A stretch of DNA of 64,000 nucleotides from Planctomycetaceae bacterium (GTDB lineage: Bacteria > Planctomycetota > Planctomycetia > Planctomycetales > Planctomycetaceae). The position numbers and the translations under genes were made by a program. This document shows, piece after piece, positions 9,131 to 18,547 of the stretch (position 1 is its first letter; the number at the start of each line of letters is the position of its first letter). The stretch is from the NCBI GenBank assembly GCA_002722955.1, contig PBMZ01000083.1, positions 1-64,000 on the forward strand, read 5' to 3'. Below the pieces are notes generated by a model that searched no databases, had not been told where the DNA came from, and saw only the letters and a list, made by a program, of their open reading frames with translations.

Positions 9131-10213
9131 CTAGCCGCGAGCGTTGAGTTTAACGATCGCGCTGTCGGCAACATTTACCCACACATGAACATGAGGTGCA
9201 CCACGGAAGTACCACACAAAAGATGGGCCTTCCAAACGCCAATTGTCCCAGACTTGATCGTTGCCGATGTCGCCGCGTTGATAAAATGCAATGCTGCATG
9301 CATCGAGCCCGCCTTGCTTTTTGAGGCATTGCATTGCATCTTCACGGTCAGAAACACGGTACGGTGCCAGCAGAGAACCAAGCACCTTTTGCATGTGTTC
9401 CTTTTGGTCTGAGGAAAGTTCGCTTACCGGGATTCCCGGCAGCTCCGACTTCTTGCCTTGGAAGGCAACAGCGCTCTCTCGCGGTTGTCTCTCGAGCAGA
9501 GCGAGCTTCTGTTGTTTTCCGTCAAGCATTTTGTAGAGAGCGTTTGCCTTTAGGCCTTGCTCCCAAAAAACGTTGCCCGGGTGATCCGCCTTTTCATTGA
9601 ATCCCTGAGCAGCGTGGCCATAAAAGATGGGGCCGCCGAAGGCCACATGGTCGGCACTGTTGCCATCGCAGCGAATCGTCAAGTGTCGTCCCGTCATAAC
9701 GAACTCGAACTGATCACTGCCAGGCTCTCCGAAGATCGCAATTGATTGACGTTTACCGTAACCCCCGGCGTCGTCTTTCAATTGTTTGCGAATCTTATCT
9801 TTCCATTCAGGGCTATAAAGGCCCCAGAAGATGGCTTCGATGATATCTTGTTGATCCTTCGTGAAGAAGTTGCCGCCGACGTTCAGTTTTGCGTCGGTGA
9901 TGTTCCAATTGTTGGAAACATGAGTCCGCAACAAACCGCGATCGTCGGAGTATTCCCAATCGAAACAAATCTCTTCGCGTTGTTCTTCGGAAAGGGAATC
10001 GTACAACTTCTTAACCAACGCTTCAGACTTTGACTTAGCATCGTCTTTGGCGAACGCCGGAGTCGCAATGCATGCAGCCGCTGCGGAAGCGCCTACGGCT
10101 TGAACGAACTGCCGTCGGTTAAGACCATCGATTTGAGTTGTCTGGCGATTATCACTTTCGTCAAAGTTCACGTTGTCACAGCATGGATAACGGATTTGAT
10201 CTGACATCGCCAT
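9131..10213 (-). CDS. Tat-exported DUF3500 family protein
   Basis: A 360-aa protein. A twin-arginine signal is at residues about 32-55 (LNRRQFVQAVGASAAAACIA, cleavage near AFA). The body follows the DUF3500 pattern: LYDSLSEEQREEICFDWEY, NVGGNFFTKDQQDIIEAIFW, EFVMTGRHLTIRCDGN, VAFGGPIFYGH and the C-terminal WYFRGAPHVHVWVNVAD. DUF3500 proteins are exported and of unknown activity. The twin-arginine region is preceded by about 30 polar residues, so a shorter start cannot be excluded. It is transcribed divergently from the amidohydrolase gene across a 420-bp gap. Confidence 0.85.
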   Translation of the reverse strand: MAMSDQIRYPCCDNVNFDESDNRQTTQIDGLNRRQFVQAVGASAAAACIATPAFAKDDAKSKSEALVKKLYDSLSEEQREEICFDWEYSDDRGLLRTHVSNNWNITDAKLNVGGNFFTKDQQDIIEAIFWGLYSPEWKDKIRKQLKDDAGGYGKRQSIAIFGEPGSDQFEFVMTGRHLTIRCDGNSADHVAFGGPIFYGHAAQGFNEKADHPGNVFWEQGLKANALYKMLDGKQQKLALLERQPRESAVAFQGKKSELPGIPVSELSSDQKEHMQKVLGSLLAPYRVSDREDAMQCLKKQGGLDACSIAFYQRGDIGNDQVWDNWRLEGPSFVWYFRGAPHVHVWVNVADSAIVKLNARG

Positions 10214-10633
10214 GGCCTTTTCATCGAGGTGGTTTACCGAGTCAACTGTTTAACGTGCAACGCGCTTGCTCGCTGTGGCTCGGATCAAGATTGGTATAGA
10301 ATGTACCAGCGTGTTTCAAAAAGGCAAACGCATTTGCTAAGGAAATTTGAAGGATTAGTAATTCATGCAAATCAATGATTTTTGCTTTCGTTGAGTTGAC
10401 AAAATGAGCACAAGATTCCCACTTGCCCTTTTTATTGATAAGAACGCGTTTGCACGAACAGCAACAAAAAGTCAAGCAACAACGCTGGCTTGACATAACA
10501 ACTGACGTCCATGATTGACAGTTGACAATCGGTTAAATCAAGGCAAAGCAACCGTTGCGAAAAACTCGTTGATGCCTTGAAATACGCATCTCTTCACACG
10601 TTTTAAAACGCACTTCATCGAGGCGATACACAC
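10214..10633. other. 420-bp divergent intergenic region with TTGACA cluster and CGTTTTAAAACG palindrome
   Basis: No credible gene lies in this gap. It should hold the promoters of both the DUF3500 gene (minus) and the amidohydrolase gene (plus). Three TTGACA hexamers occur on the plus strand at 10490, 10515 and 10522, and a fourth TTGACA (followed by AA) near 10397. None has a convincing -10 at 16-18 nt, so they could be operator half-sites rather than -35 boxes. A perfect 12-bp palindrome is at 10599-10610. Confidence 0.5.
10599..10610. promoter_or_regulatory. Perfect palindrome CGTTTTAAAACG upstream of the amidohydrolase
   Basis: A 12-bp perfect inverted repeat ends 23 nt before the ATG at 10634. 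Its position and symmetry suit a dimeric repressor site overlapping the transcript start, but a single copy cannot establish that. It is AT-rich and could occur by chance. Confidence 0.3.
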
Positions 10634-11893
10634 ATGAAAACTGCTGAAGGCAAGCTTTATGTTTCCAATGGACAACTGTTTGACGGTACCGGCAGCGCGG
10701 CAATTGCGGATGGCTGCTTGGTTGTCGAGGATGGAGTAATTCAGTTCGCGGGCTCAGCTAGCGAGGCTCCACAAGCCGATGCTGATGTAACAAAACTTGA
10801 CGCGCATGGCGGGACGATCATGCCAGGTCTGGTCGAGGCACACTTTCATCCGACTTACTTCAACGTCGCTGCGTTGGAAGACTTGGATATTAAGTATCCG
10901 GTGGAATATGTCACGATCTTGGCGTCTTGTAATGCGAAGCTTGCGTTGGAGTGCGGCTACACAGCGGCTCGCAGCGGCGGCAGTTTGTTTAACATCGACT
11001 TTTGGTTAAAGCGAGGTATCGAAAACGACTTGATCCCCGGCCCACGCTTAGCATCCAGTGGTCGAGAAATCTGCGGCGTTGGCGGTTTGATGGATTGGAA
11101 CCCAGACTTTCGCAAGATCGGGATGGAAGGCTTAGTGCTGTTAATCAACGGTCCCGATGAAGCTCGATCGGCCGTTCGAAAGTTGGTCAAAGATGGAGTG
11201 GAATGGGTCAAGACATACCCAACCGGAGACGCAGCTGCACCTGACGTCAACGATCATCACACGTTGTGTATGACGTTCGACGAGATGCATGCCGTTGTGG
11301 CAACGGCTCACAATCATGAAATGAAAGTAACGGGACACTGTCGCGCAACAGAGGGAATCAAGAACGCACTGTTGGCCGGTTATGACGCGTTGGAACATGG
11401 AACGTTCATGGACAGCGAAACGCTTGACCTATTGCTTGAGCGTGATGTCCCCGTCGTGCCAGCATTGTATTTCGAGAAAGCCAGTATCGACGCTGGACCT
11501 GACTTCGGAATGTCACAAGCAGTCATCGATGGCCACCAAGAAACCCTGGATGGCGGTGCCGAAAGTGCTCGCATGATTCTGAAAGCGGGCGGGCGCTTGG
11601 GCATGGGCGGCGATTATGGCTTCGCCTGGAATCCACACGGTGATTACGCTCACGAGCTAAGCTTCTTTGTCGACTTCGTCGGCTTCAGTGTCGAGGAAAC
11701 ATTGATGTGCGCGACGAAGACTGGTGCCGAGATCATGGGGCGAGGCGACGATTTAGGAACGCTAGAAACAGGTAAGCTGGCTGACTTCCTTATCGTCGAT
11801 GGTGATGTCATCGCCGACGTTTCGATCTTACAAGACCGCTCGAAGCTGTCGGTATTTCAGGGCGGCGTATTGAAGGTTGATAACCTGAAGTAA
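10634..11893 (+). CDS. Amidohydrolase, imidazolonepropionase/prolidase-like
   Basis: A 419-aa metal-dependent hydrolase. An N-terminal beta-sandwich leads into the metal motif GLVEAHFHPTYF (HxH, residues about 70-72). The bridging Lys is in VEWVKTYPTGDA. The metal His residues are in MKVTGHCRATEG and YDALEHGTFMD. The catalytic Asp is in GGDYGFAWNPHGDY. It ends with GTLETGKLADFLIVDGD, the usual return to the beta-sandwich. Length and motif order fit Xaa-Pro dipeptidase and imidazolonepropionase relatives. It has no signal peptide, so it should be cytoplasmic. The substrate is not deducible. It is monocistronic, facing the PLP-enzyme gene with a hairpin in the 74-nt gap. Confidence 0.9.
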   Translation: MKTAEGKLYVSNGQLFDGTGSAAIADGCLVVEDGVIQFAGSASEAPQADADVTKLDAHGGTIMPGLVEAHFHPTYFNVAALEDLDIKYPVEYVTILASCNAKLALECGYTAARSGGSLFNIDFWLKRGIENDLIPGPRLASSGREICGVGGLMDWNPDFRKIGMEGLVLLINGPDEARSAVRKLVKDGVEWVKTYPTGDAAAPDVNDHHTLCMTFDEMHAVVATAHNHEMKVTGHCRATEGIKNALLAGYDALEHGTFMDSETLDLLLERDVPVVPALYFEKASIDAGPDFGMSQAVIDGHQETLDGGAESARMILKAGGRLGMGGDYGFAWNPHGDYAHELSFFVDFVGFSVEETLMCATKTGAEIMGRGDDLGTLETGKLADFLIVDGDVIADVSILQDRSKLSVFQGGVLKVDNLK

Positions 11894-11927
11894 GAAGCCG
11901 TCGCTGAATCTCCAAGACTTCAACAGT

Positions 11928-11948
11928 GCCCGACTCAGAGAGTCAGGC
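11928..11948. terminator. Hairpin between convergent genes (GCCCGACTC-AGA-GAGTCAGGC)
   Basis: A 9-bp stem with a single mismatch (a G-U wobble on one strand) and a 3-nt loop lies midway between the amidohydrolase (plus) and PLP-enzyme (minus) stops. No long T-run follows on either strand, so it would be a bidirectional Rho-independent-like or protective structure. Confidence 0.55.
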
Positions 11949-11967
11949 TACGAAGACGGCACTCGTA

Positions 11968-13068
11968 TTATTGCAGTTTGCCACGGCCTTGAATCGGCCA
12001 CACGGTTTCTAAGCGGTCGCCTCGAAAACCGTAGAAGTTCTCGTGCAAAATCGTTGTGAAGTCGGCATAGCCAGGGATCAACTCGATCTTGTCCCCGATC
12101 TGAAGATCTTGGGCTGCACCGCTGAGATTCAACGTGCAGTGTTCGGCGCTGACCGCCGTAACCTCGGCACCCTCTATTCCTTTGACAATGGGCATATGAA
12201 AGTCAGGGAAGTGTGACTTGCGACCAGAATCCAGAATGGCTCGCTCTTTGGCAGGTCGACTGACGACCGTTGCCCAAACGGACAGCGAATAATCCAGGCC
12301 CGTCAAGTCGCAGTCGGTTTGATAGAGCGGGTCAGCAAAGATGCCACCGCCGGCTTGAAGTTCGGTGATGCCGGGACAGTCGGACGTGATTTGGTAAGAG
12401 CCTGTGCCCCCCGCGCTGACAACAGGGCACTCGATACCGCTGTCTAGAATCCGTTGGTGACTGTCGACCAGAACACCCATCGCTTCATTGATGGCAGTGT
12501 GTTTAACTTCCATGTTGTCCATCTTCAATAGATGGCCCTCGTAACCCATGATTCCGCCCAAATAGACCCCATCCAACTTATCGATCGCTTGGGCAAGCTC
12601 CAGCGTATCGCGGCCGGGATTGATTCCGACTCGATCTAAGCCGATGTTGACTTCGATCATCATCCGGCAGGTGACTCCGGCAGCTCGGCATGCCGCGGCC
12701 AGCGGTTCGACTTGTGCATAGTGATCGCAACAAATCATGGGATCCGCCCAGCGACACAACGAAGCAACTCGCTCGACCTTCCGCTGTCCGACGATCATAT
12801 TCGCGACCAAGATATCCTTGATTCCAGAGGCTGCGAAAACTTCCGCATCTGAAATCTTCGCACAGGTGACGCCAATCGCGCCAGCTTCCATCTGCTTCAA
12901 TGCAATCGCTGGTGTCTTATGACACTTTTGGTGCGGACGCCATTGCTTGCCGCGTTCTTGCATGAAGGATGCCATCTTTTGGATGTTGCTTTCCATTACA
13001 TCCAAATCGATGCACAGTATTGGTGTGTCGAGTTCTTGTTTTGAAACGCCAATGAGCGATTGAGTCAC
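11968..13068 (-). CDS. D-threonine aldolase / D-serine dehydratase-like PLP enzyme (DSD1 family)
   Basis: A 366-aa fold-type III PLP enzyme. The barrel begins ILCIDLDVMESNIQKMASFM. The PLP-binding Lys lies in RPHQKCHKTPAIALKQ (near residues 43-58), as in alanine racemase N-domain proteins. MIEVNIGLDRVGINPG and VVSAGGTGSYQI (phosphate-binding glycines) follow, then a C-terminal domain with the metal-site-like VSAEHCTLNLSG. The family cleaves or dehydrates D-3-hydroxyamino acids; which reaction cannot be told. It is cytoplasmic. It stands alone between the amidohydrolase and the FabZ-like gene. Confidence 0.88.
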   Translation of the reverse strand: MTQSLIGVSKQELDTPILCIDLDVMESNIQKMASFMQERGKQWRPHQKCHKTPAIALKQMEAGAIGVTCAKISDAEVFAASGIKDILVANMIVGQRKVERVASLCRWADPMICCDHYAQVEPLAAACRAAGVTCRMMIEVNIGLDRVGINPGRDTLELAQAIDKLDGVYLGGIMGYEGHLLKMDNMEVKHTAINEAMGVLVDSHQRILDSGIECPVVSAGGTGSYQITSDCPGITELQAGGGIFADPLYQTDCDLTGLDYSLSVWATVVSRPAKERAILDSGRKSHFPDFHMPIVKGIEGAEVTAVSAEHCTLNLSGAAQDLQIGDKIELIPGYADFTTILHENFYGFRGDRLETVWPIQGRGKLQ

Positions 13069-13282
13069 GTGTTACTCCTACGGCGATGCCGCAACAAACT
13101 GTGAGTGGAGGTGTCTCGGGATCGATAAGACGAGCCGAGATGGGGTTCGCCATCAGTGACCGCGTATCTCCGGAATCGGAGAATCGAGGTGAACACGCGG
13201 CGTGTATGCACGAACCTCGAATCCTAGTGAGCCAGTTGCCATTCGCCAAGTCCCCCGAGCGATGATTTGGGACAAGGCGAAT

Positions 13283-13711
13283 CTAACCGGCATCCGCCGC
13301 GGCACACGCGAACTCTAATCGCACGGTGGGTTTGCCATCGACGGTGACTTTGCCAGTCAAGAAAAACGCGTTCGATAACTTCTCGGTCAGTTCGACCTCG
13401 ATGTCGATGGTGTCTCCTGGGCGAACCATGTTTCGGAACTTTGTGTTGTTCAACCGAGTGACAACCGGAACCTTGCCTTCGCCAACTTCACCCGACTTCG
13501 CAATCAGAATCGCGCCAGCTTGAAACGCCGCTTCGCAAATCAGGACTCCTGGCAAGACTGGAAAGTGCGGGTAGTGCCCTCGGAACACGTCCAAATCTCC
13601 GGAGATGTGCTTTTTCGCTCGGATCGTTGTGTCGGTCATTTCAATGACTTCATCGATCCACAAGAACGGATCACGATGAGGGATCAAGGCTTCAATTGCA
13701 GTGCGGTCCAT
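13283..13711 (-). CDS. FabZ-like 3-hydroxyacyl-ACP dehydratase (hotdog fold)
   Basis: A 142-aa protein of FabZ size. AIEALIPHRDPFLWIDEVIE is the first conserved block. GHYPHFPVLPGVLICEAAFQ contains the catalytic His and Glu of FabZ at the usual spacing. The C-terminus is NTKFRNMVRPGDTIDIEVEL and beyond. The ATG at 13711 is chosen because it begins exactly at the conserved block, has GGAAAGAGGA just upstream and avoids overlapping the preceding gene. It follows a glycosidase-like gene and an exported protein gene with 10-nt gaps, so it seems to be the last gene of that operon, an odd partner. It may be an accessory dehydratase in lipid or secondary metabolism rather than the housekeeping copy. 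Confidence 0.9.
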   Translation of the reverse strand: MDRTAIEALIPHRDPFLWIDEVIEMTDTTIRAKKHISGDLDVFRGHYPHFPVLPGVLICEAAFQAGAILIAKSGEVGEGKVPVVTRLNNTKFRNMVRPGDTIDIEVELTEKLSNAFFLTGKVTVDGKPTVRLEFACAAADAG

Positions 13712-13721
13712 TCCTCTTTCC

Positions 13722-14357
13722 TTAATCGGCAACTTCCCAGACACGGAATTCATCCACAAAAATAACGTCATCGCGGTTTACGACAATGGCCGCTGAGACT
13801 TTGTCTGGAAGTTGAAAACCAGGGCGATTCAAATCCGGTAGAGTAAAGTTACCGCGATAAACTTTCCATTTGTCGGAAGTCTTGATTTTGATCAAATCAG
13901 GAAACCCCATCCAACGGAACTGGCCGGAAGTTTTGTTCTTTGCCCCGACCCAGGCGCGAAAACTAAACGTGCCCTTACCTTTTAGAGCCACTTCGTATCG
14001 GAATCGGCCGTTTGGCTTGATGATTGATGAGTAACGGCCGTGCAAGCCAACTTGCGTGTCTTGAAGCTGCGACGACTTGCCCTTAAAAGCTTCCTTTCCA
14101 TCGACCATGCGGCCTGAGGGAAGAATGAAGCCTTTGGAAATTCGAAGCAGAGGGCCTCGATGTTCGAACGGCAGCGTGCGACCTTCTTTGAGCCGTTGTC
14201 GGCCCTCCTTGCGTTGGCCAAAAGCGATCGGGATCCAATCCCACTTCTCAAAGCTATCATCAACGATCAGCTTTTCTTTGGCTGACTTCGTTGACGCTTG
14301 GTCTTGCGTTGGCAGCAGCAACGCGACGATGGTGATGTACCGACACATGGTGATCAT
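13722..14357 (-). CDS. Exported protein with carbohydrate-binding-like beta-sandwich, unknown function
   Basis: A 211-aa protein with a short hydrophobic N-terminus (about residues 5-15) that may act as a signal. The rest is beta-rich: DSFEKWDWIPIAFG, LLRISKGFILPSGRMVDG, GLHGRYSSIIKPNGRFRYEV, GKGTFSFRAWVGAKNKTS and NRDDVIFVDEFRVWEVAD. The ending resembles jelly-roll carbohydrate-binding domains. It lies 10 nt after the glycosidase-like gene and 10 nt before the FabZ-like gene, so all three are probably one transcript. No family is recognised with confidence. Confidence 0.68.
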   Translation of the reverse strand: MITMCRYITIVALLLPTQDQASTKSAKEKLIVDDSFEKWDWIPIAFGQRKEGRQRLKEGRTLPFEHRGPLLRISKGFILPSGRMVDGKEAFKGKSSQLQDTQVGLHGRYSSIIKPNGRFRYEVALKGKGTFSFRAWVGAKNKTSGQFRWMGFPDLIKIKTSDKWKVYRGNFTLPDLNRPGFQLPDKVSAAIVVNRDDVIFVDEFRVWEVAD

Positions 14358-14367
14358 TTCAATTCAG

Positions 14368-17300
14368 TTACTTTTCAGTGACGTCGAAGACAGTCTCGCT
14401 ACGACTTCCCGTGATTGCGTGTTCGGCAACAACACGATATCGCCCTGGTTCCGCCGATAAACTGATTGGCAATTCGAACTGGAACTGATGCCCTCGAAAT
14501 ATGAGGTTCTGGCGAAACCACTCCAGTTCCTTGTCGTCGGAATCGAAAACACGAATGTGCAGGGCTTGATCAATTGATTCGACATCCGCATTGCCCGCGA
14601 AGCTAACCGAGCCCTTTACAGCGAGACTCGATCCTCGAATCAAAGTACTGGCTGACGTGCTGAGCGTCATGGCTCCAGGATTGCTAGGCATCAAGACCAG
14701 TAATCGCGGCTGTTGATCCAAGCTGATCTTCAGAGCATCCGTCATACCGAGGTACGTTTGCGTCCGAGCGTCCCAAATGTGTTGTCCTTCCATCAGCCGC
14801 AACGTCGATCGCGCCGGGTGCTCTGCCTTCGGTGTTTGTGCTCTCAAAAGGCCAACGATCGTGGTACTGCCGCTTCGATGAATTCGCACCAGAGTATCTC
14901 GCCGAGGACGACCATCGCTGTCTTCAATCCTGATCGTCGGCCGAATGTTTGCGTGCTCGGCAAGAAGGTTTGCCATAACATTGGCACCGTGAAAGTCGTC
15001 CTTTTCCAACCGGTCGGTGTAGTCATTAATCACATTGACTAAGGCCGCGTGCCCCTTGCCAATGGCCGTGACGGAACTTGCTTTGTCCTTATCTATCGGT
15101 CGAAACAGATCACTCAGGAGCGGTTTCTTGAGTCGTCGTCCGTGTTGACTGTGGGTAGCCGGGCTGTTGTCGGCAATGACCAAACCACCCGCATCCGCGA
15201 ATTCGCGAATCGCGTTGGCCTCTTCGATCGACATACCTTTGTTATACGGCAAGAGAAGCACTTTGAAGCCACGCCGCTGCAGTTCACCCGACTTGATGTC
15301 CTCAGGACCAACCATGGTGGGTCGAATCTGGATCGAGTTCATCATGCTCAACGCGTCGCTGACCGCGCCACCGACAACACTGATGTTGTACATCCACGTG
15401 CCCGAAAAGCTGTTGTCTTCGAAAGGTAAGCACCGAGAAATATAGTGATTGTACGGAGCCCAAAGCATGGCCACGCGCGGCCGTTCCGGCTTCGCTTGCA
15501 TAGTGAGTTTGCCAATGCCACGTTGGATTTGCAGAACTTCGTTCGAGATGTCGCTGAAGTACGGGAGTGGCTCGGAATAATCGGGGGTGAAACAGTGTTC
15601 GCCGCCAAGCGTAGGAGCATTCAGTCCTCGTTCCCAATCAAAACCGTCAAGGCCTTGCATTAACACCATCCACGGCCAACGCTGCCGATTCGTGCGAGTC
15701 TCCAAATCGTGCTGCCAACGAATCATGGATTGCGGCGCCATCAAAAAGCCCTCGTCGTTTCCGAACGACTGTGGCAGTTCGACCGTTAACGCATGCCGCC
15801 ACTCCGAGAACTCCTCTTGGCCGATGTACAATTTCGAGCTGGCCATATGACGGCGATAACGTGTGAAGTCGTGATGATCATGTCCCACTCGCCCCGTGCG
15901 AGCATCCGGAATGAAACGCCGCACCATGTCCGTCCAATCGATGAAGAATTGGCTGAAGACTCGCGACCGCATGAAGTACCGAAAATCTACCCAGCGAGGC
16001 AACTGATCTCGCTCGACGGCTTCTTTGAGCATAATGCCGCGAATGTCTTCCCATCGTTTGAAGTCGCTGTTCCACTCTCGATTGAGCGCTGTCAGATCGT
16101 TCTTGAATTGTTGACGGCACCACTCTTGAAATCGGCGCGTTGCTGTTGGCGCGAAGCCAGAATTCTCGAGCCCCTTAAACTCTCCGAGCAAATAGTTCTC
16201 GCCCGTCAGCGTATAAAACGGTGAACCAAAGCGTGCCGCCAGTTTGTAGTCGTCGATTTTTCCATTGATCCATTGGGCAGTGAAATGCCCCATCCGATAA
16301 GGGAATTCTTCAGGATCAAGCTTCTTCCCCGTCTCGGCAACTCGCCGCACCATACGGCTCACCTCGGCCAAATCGTATTCAGTTTCTTCGACCGAGAAGT
16401 CACGAACATTGTCTGAGGGAGTGACAACTTCGCCAGCGTGCTCGGCATAAACGACGTTCCGCAAATGTTCGCGAGCGTTATGAAAATACAACTCGTGCTG
16501 AGCATAGATCAGATAAACGTAAGCCGAATTGATGCCGTACTTTCGCAATTGCCGAGCGTGAAGGGCGCCTTTCCAATTCGAGCGGCCCGGCGTCGGCGCG
16601 AAGATCAGCATAAATAAGTACTCGTCGAACGAGTTATTCAGGATCGGCACGGGTAACGTCTTGCGGTCGATGACGCCACGATCGTCGACAATCCATGCGT
16701 GGACATCCCAAAGTTCGGACAAGGGCTGTTTGACCGTGATCTCGAACTCGAAAGACTTTGGTCCCGCGGGCTTCGTAGTGCTTGTATGGACAAGCCGTCC
16801 CCATGTGTCGTTCGCCGTGATCAAAACAGACTGGCCGGCGGCAAGAGCCTCGGCAACAACCACTGTCCCGCGAATTGCGTTTCCGTCCTGATAGTGATCC
16901 TTGTCGGTCTTGACTTCGATGACACGTTGATCGTCATGGACAAAGAAGCTCGTCGATGCAAAATCAATGACACCATCACCCGCATCGAGTGTTTGTACGT
17001 CAAGCAAATAGACGCCTCGCGCCAGCATCGGAAGCGAGAGTGTGGCATGACCGTTAGCGTCGGGGGAAAGCTGGGTTTGCTGAATCAGTCTGCTTGGCAA
17101 AAGTTCTGGTTGGGAGGCATCGGCTGCTGAACTCGGTCCGCCTTTGACGTTGTCTCTCATCCACGATAAGCGTTGGCGAAGCGTGGCAACGACGCGCGTG
17201 GGTTTTGATTCGAGCGGCACTTTGATGATGACCGGAAAATCGGGAAAAGCGTCGCGTTCGACGATCACATTCGGCTGGTTCGATCTCCACTTCTTTCCGC

Positions 17301-18276
17301 TCGTGACCGCTTCATCCGTGAAACTGGGGATGTCCTTGGCACTCCGGGAAATCGATACGGAAATAGCCTGTGGCGAGATTCGATCGGTCGCCCATAAGAT
17401 CCCACGCGCCAGCAACGCATGAGAGAAGTCGTAAATCACCTCGTCGTGGTCTCCCAACGGATGCTGATAACTGGGAGACAAGGAACTGTTTGTTCGCTTA
17501 GCAATCGCCTCGTCCAAATAGTCGATACCAAGAATGCGTCCCTGACCATGTTGGCTTGACGATATATACAGTGACGCTTGCTGCCATTGGTGCCGTGGCT
17601 TGGGCAATGGCCGGTAGTCGTCCAATCGCCGCAGGACCTTCAACGGCATGATGACCAGCGGGATTCCGGTGGTCACTCGTTGAAATGTCGTGTCGTTTGC
17701 CGGCTGCTCGAAAAGCTTCGTGAACTCCGGATCGTTATCCTCTGCGAGCGCGGTCTTGTTCCAGCCCTGCTTCATTCGATTGGGTGTGACATAAACCAAT
17801 CCAGTACCACGGTTGACGTGAGCAAGAATGAGTTCCCGAATGTGCTCGGGAATTACCAGCCAAGAAACCTTGGCGATGACGATCACATCATAGCGGTGTC
17901 CCAGAGACAATCGTCGGCGTGCGAGCATGTCTAACACGTTTCGCGCCTCGGGTCCTTGCAACGGTGTTGCGCGATCACCCTCAGAGTAACCAACGGACCA
18001 CGCGCTGTGAGCGGCGTTCATGATGACCGTGTAATCCACATCTAGTCGTTGGGCCAATTCGACGACTTCTCGCGAATTGTTGTAGGGGCAAATGAAGAGG
18101 CCCTTAAGCTTCCCGCCATGCAGCGGTCGCGCCCACGGAGTGTGTGACGTCTTGAGAGTTCCGGGAATGCGGTCGTATGGTTGATTCGGATCGCCAAACG
18201 GGGGCGTTGCCATCGCCGGCGCGGCGAACCACAGGACAATACAGCAAGTAAACAGAAGAAGTCGTGAGTAGCACAT
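14368..18276 (-). CDS. Giant exported glycosidase-like protein (GH42-like barrel with beta-galactosidase trimerisation-like domain)
   Basis: A 1302-aa protein with a signal peptide (about 1-23). Residues about 50-215 form a Rossmann-like domain (GKLKGLFICPYNNSREVVEL, YDVIVIAKVSWLVIP). About 300-560 are beta-sandwiches. A TIM-barrel region spans about 570-950, with candidate acidic residues in LTGENYLLGEFKG, IGQEEFSEWRH and GNDEGFLMAPQSM. A flavodoxin-like segment follows (ERPRVAMLWAPYNHY; FKVLLLPYNKGMSIEEANAI; FADAGGLVIADN), as in GH42 trimerisation domains. The last 150 residues are another beta-sandwich. Catalysis on a galactoside- or arabinoside-like glycan is inferred. The 1302-aa length is far above that of normal GH42 (about 650-700 aa). 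It heads the operon with the 211-aa and FabZ-like genes. Confidence 0.82.
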   Translation of the reverse strand: MCYSRLLLFTCCIVLWFAAPAMATPPFGDPNQPYDRIPGTLKTSHTPWARPLHGGKLKGLFICPYNNSREVVELAQRLDVDYTVIMNAAHSAWSVGYSEGDRATPLQGPEARNVLDMLARRRLSLGHRYDVIVIAKVSWLVIPEHIRELILAHVNRGTGLVYVTPNRMKQGWNKTALAEDNDPEFTKLFEQPANDTTFQRVTTGIPLVIMPLKVLRRLDDYRPLPKPRHQWQQASLYISSSQHGQGRILGIDYLDEAIAKRTNSSLSPSYQHPLGDHDEVIYDFSHALLARGILWATDRISPQAISVSISRSAKDIPSFTDEAVTSGKKWRSNQPNVIVERDAFPDFPVIIKVPLESKPTRVVATLRQRLSWMRDNVKGGPSSAADASQPELLPSRLIQQTQLSPDANGHATLSLPMLARGVYLLDVQTLDAGDGVIDFASTSFFVHDDQRVIEVKTDKDHYQDGNAIRGTVVVAEALAAGQSVLITANDTWGRLVHTSTTKPAGPKSFEFEITVKQPLSELWDVHAWIVDDRGVIDRKTLPVPILNNSFDEYLFMLIFAPTPGRSNWKGALHARQLRKYGINSAYVYLIYAQHELYFHNAREHLRNVVYAEHAGEVVTPSDNVRDFSVEETEYDLAEVSRMVRRVAETGKKLDPEEFPYRMGHFTAQWINGKIDDYKLAARFGSPFYTLTGENYLLGEFKGLENSGFAPTATRRFQEWCRQQFKNDLTALNREWNSDFKRWEDIRGIMLKEAVERDQLPRWVDFRYFMRSRVFSQFFIDWTDMVRRFIPDARTGRVGHDHHDFTRYRRHMASSKLYIGQEEFSEWRHALTVELPQSFGNDEGFLMAPQSMIRWQHDLETRTNRQRWPWMVLMQGLDGFDWERGLNAPTLGGEHCFTPDYSEPLPYFSDISNEVLQIQRGIGKLTMQAKPERPRVAMLWAPYNHYISRCLPFEDNSFSGTWMYNISVVGGAVSDALSMMNSIQIRPTMVGPEDIKSGELQRRGFKVLLLPYNKGMSIEEANAIREFADAGGLVIADNSPATHSQHGRRLKKPLLSDLFRPIDKDKASSVTAIGKGHAALVNVINDYTDRLEKDDFHGANVMANLLAEHANIRPTIRIEDSDGRPRRDTLVRIHRSGSTTIVGLLRAQTPKAEHPARSTLRLMEGQHIWDARTQTYLGMTDALKISLDQQPRLLVLMPSNPGAMTLSTSASTLIRGSSLAVKGSVSFAGNADVESIDQALHIRVFDSDDKELEWFRQNLIFRGHQFQFELPISLSAEPGRYRVVAEHAITGSRSETVFDVTEK

Positions 18277-18547
18277 ATTTTTCTCTCCGACCGATTAGTA
18301 ACAAAACTCGGTCGAAGTCGCAAAGTTGAGTGCAACCTTCATCCAGAAATTCGCTCGTGGTCACAATTTGGGGGGAATCTCCGTTACAATGAATCTCGAT
18401 TGTCTTTCAGCAACACAACTCTGGGGCCAAATTCACCGGACGGTTGCATCGTACCGCTAGAGTTGACTGAAGAATTTCAGCTTTTTGCAAAACTGCTGAA
18501 AGGTCGCTCGTTCGTGCGTACGTACTGAATGTAGGAGTGAGTCGCCA

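Noticed and set aside
10242-10496. 84-codon minus-strand frame in the divergent gap
   Set aside because: Cys-rich, low-complexity start and no ribosome site; sits where promoters are expected.
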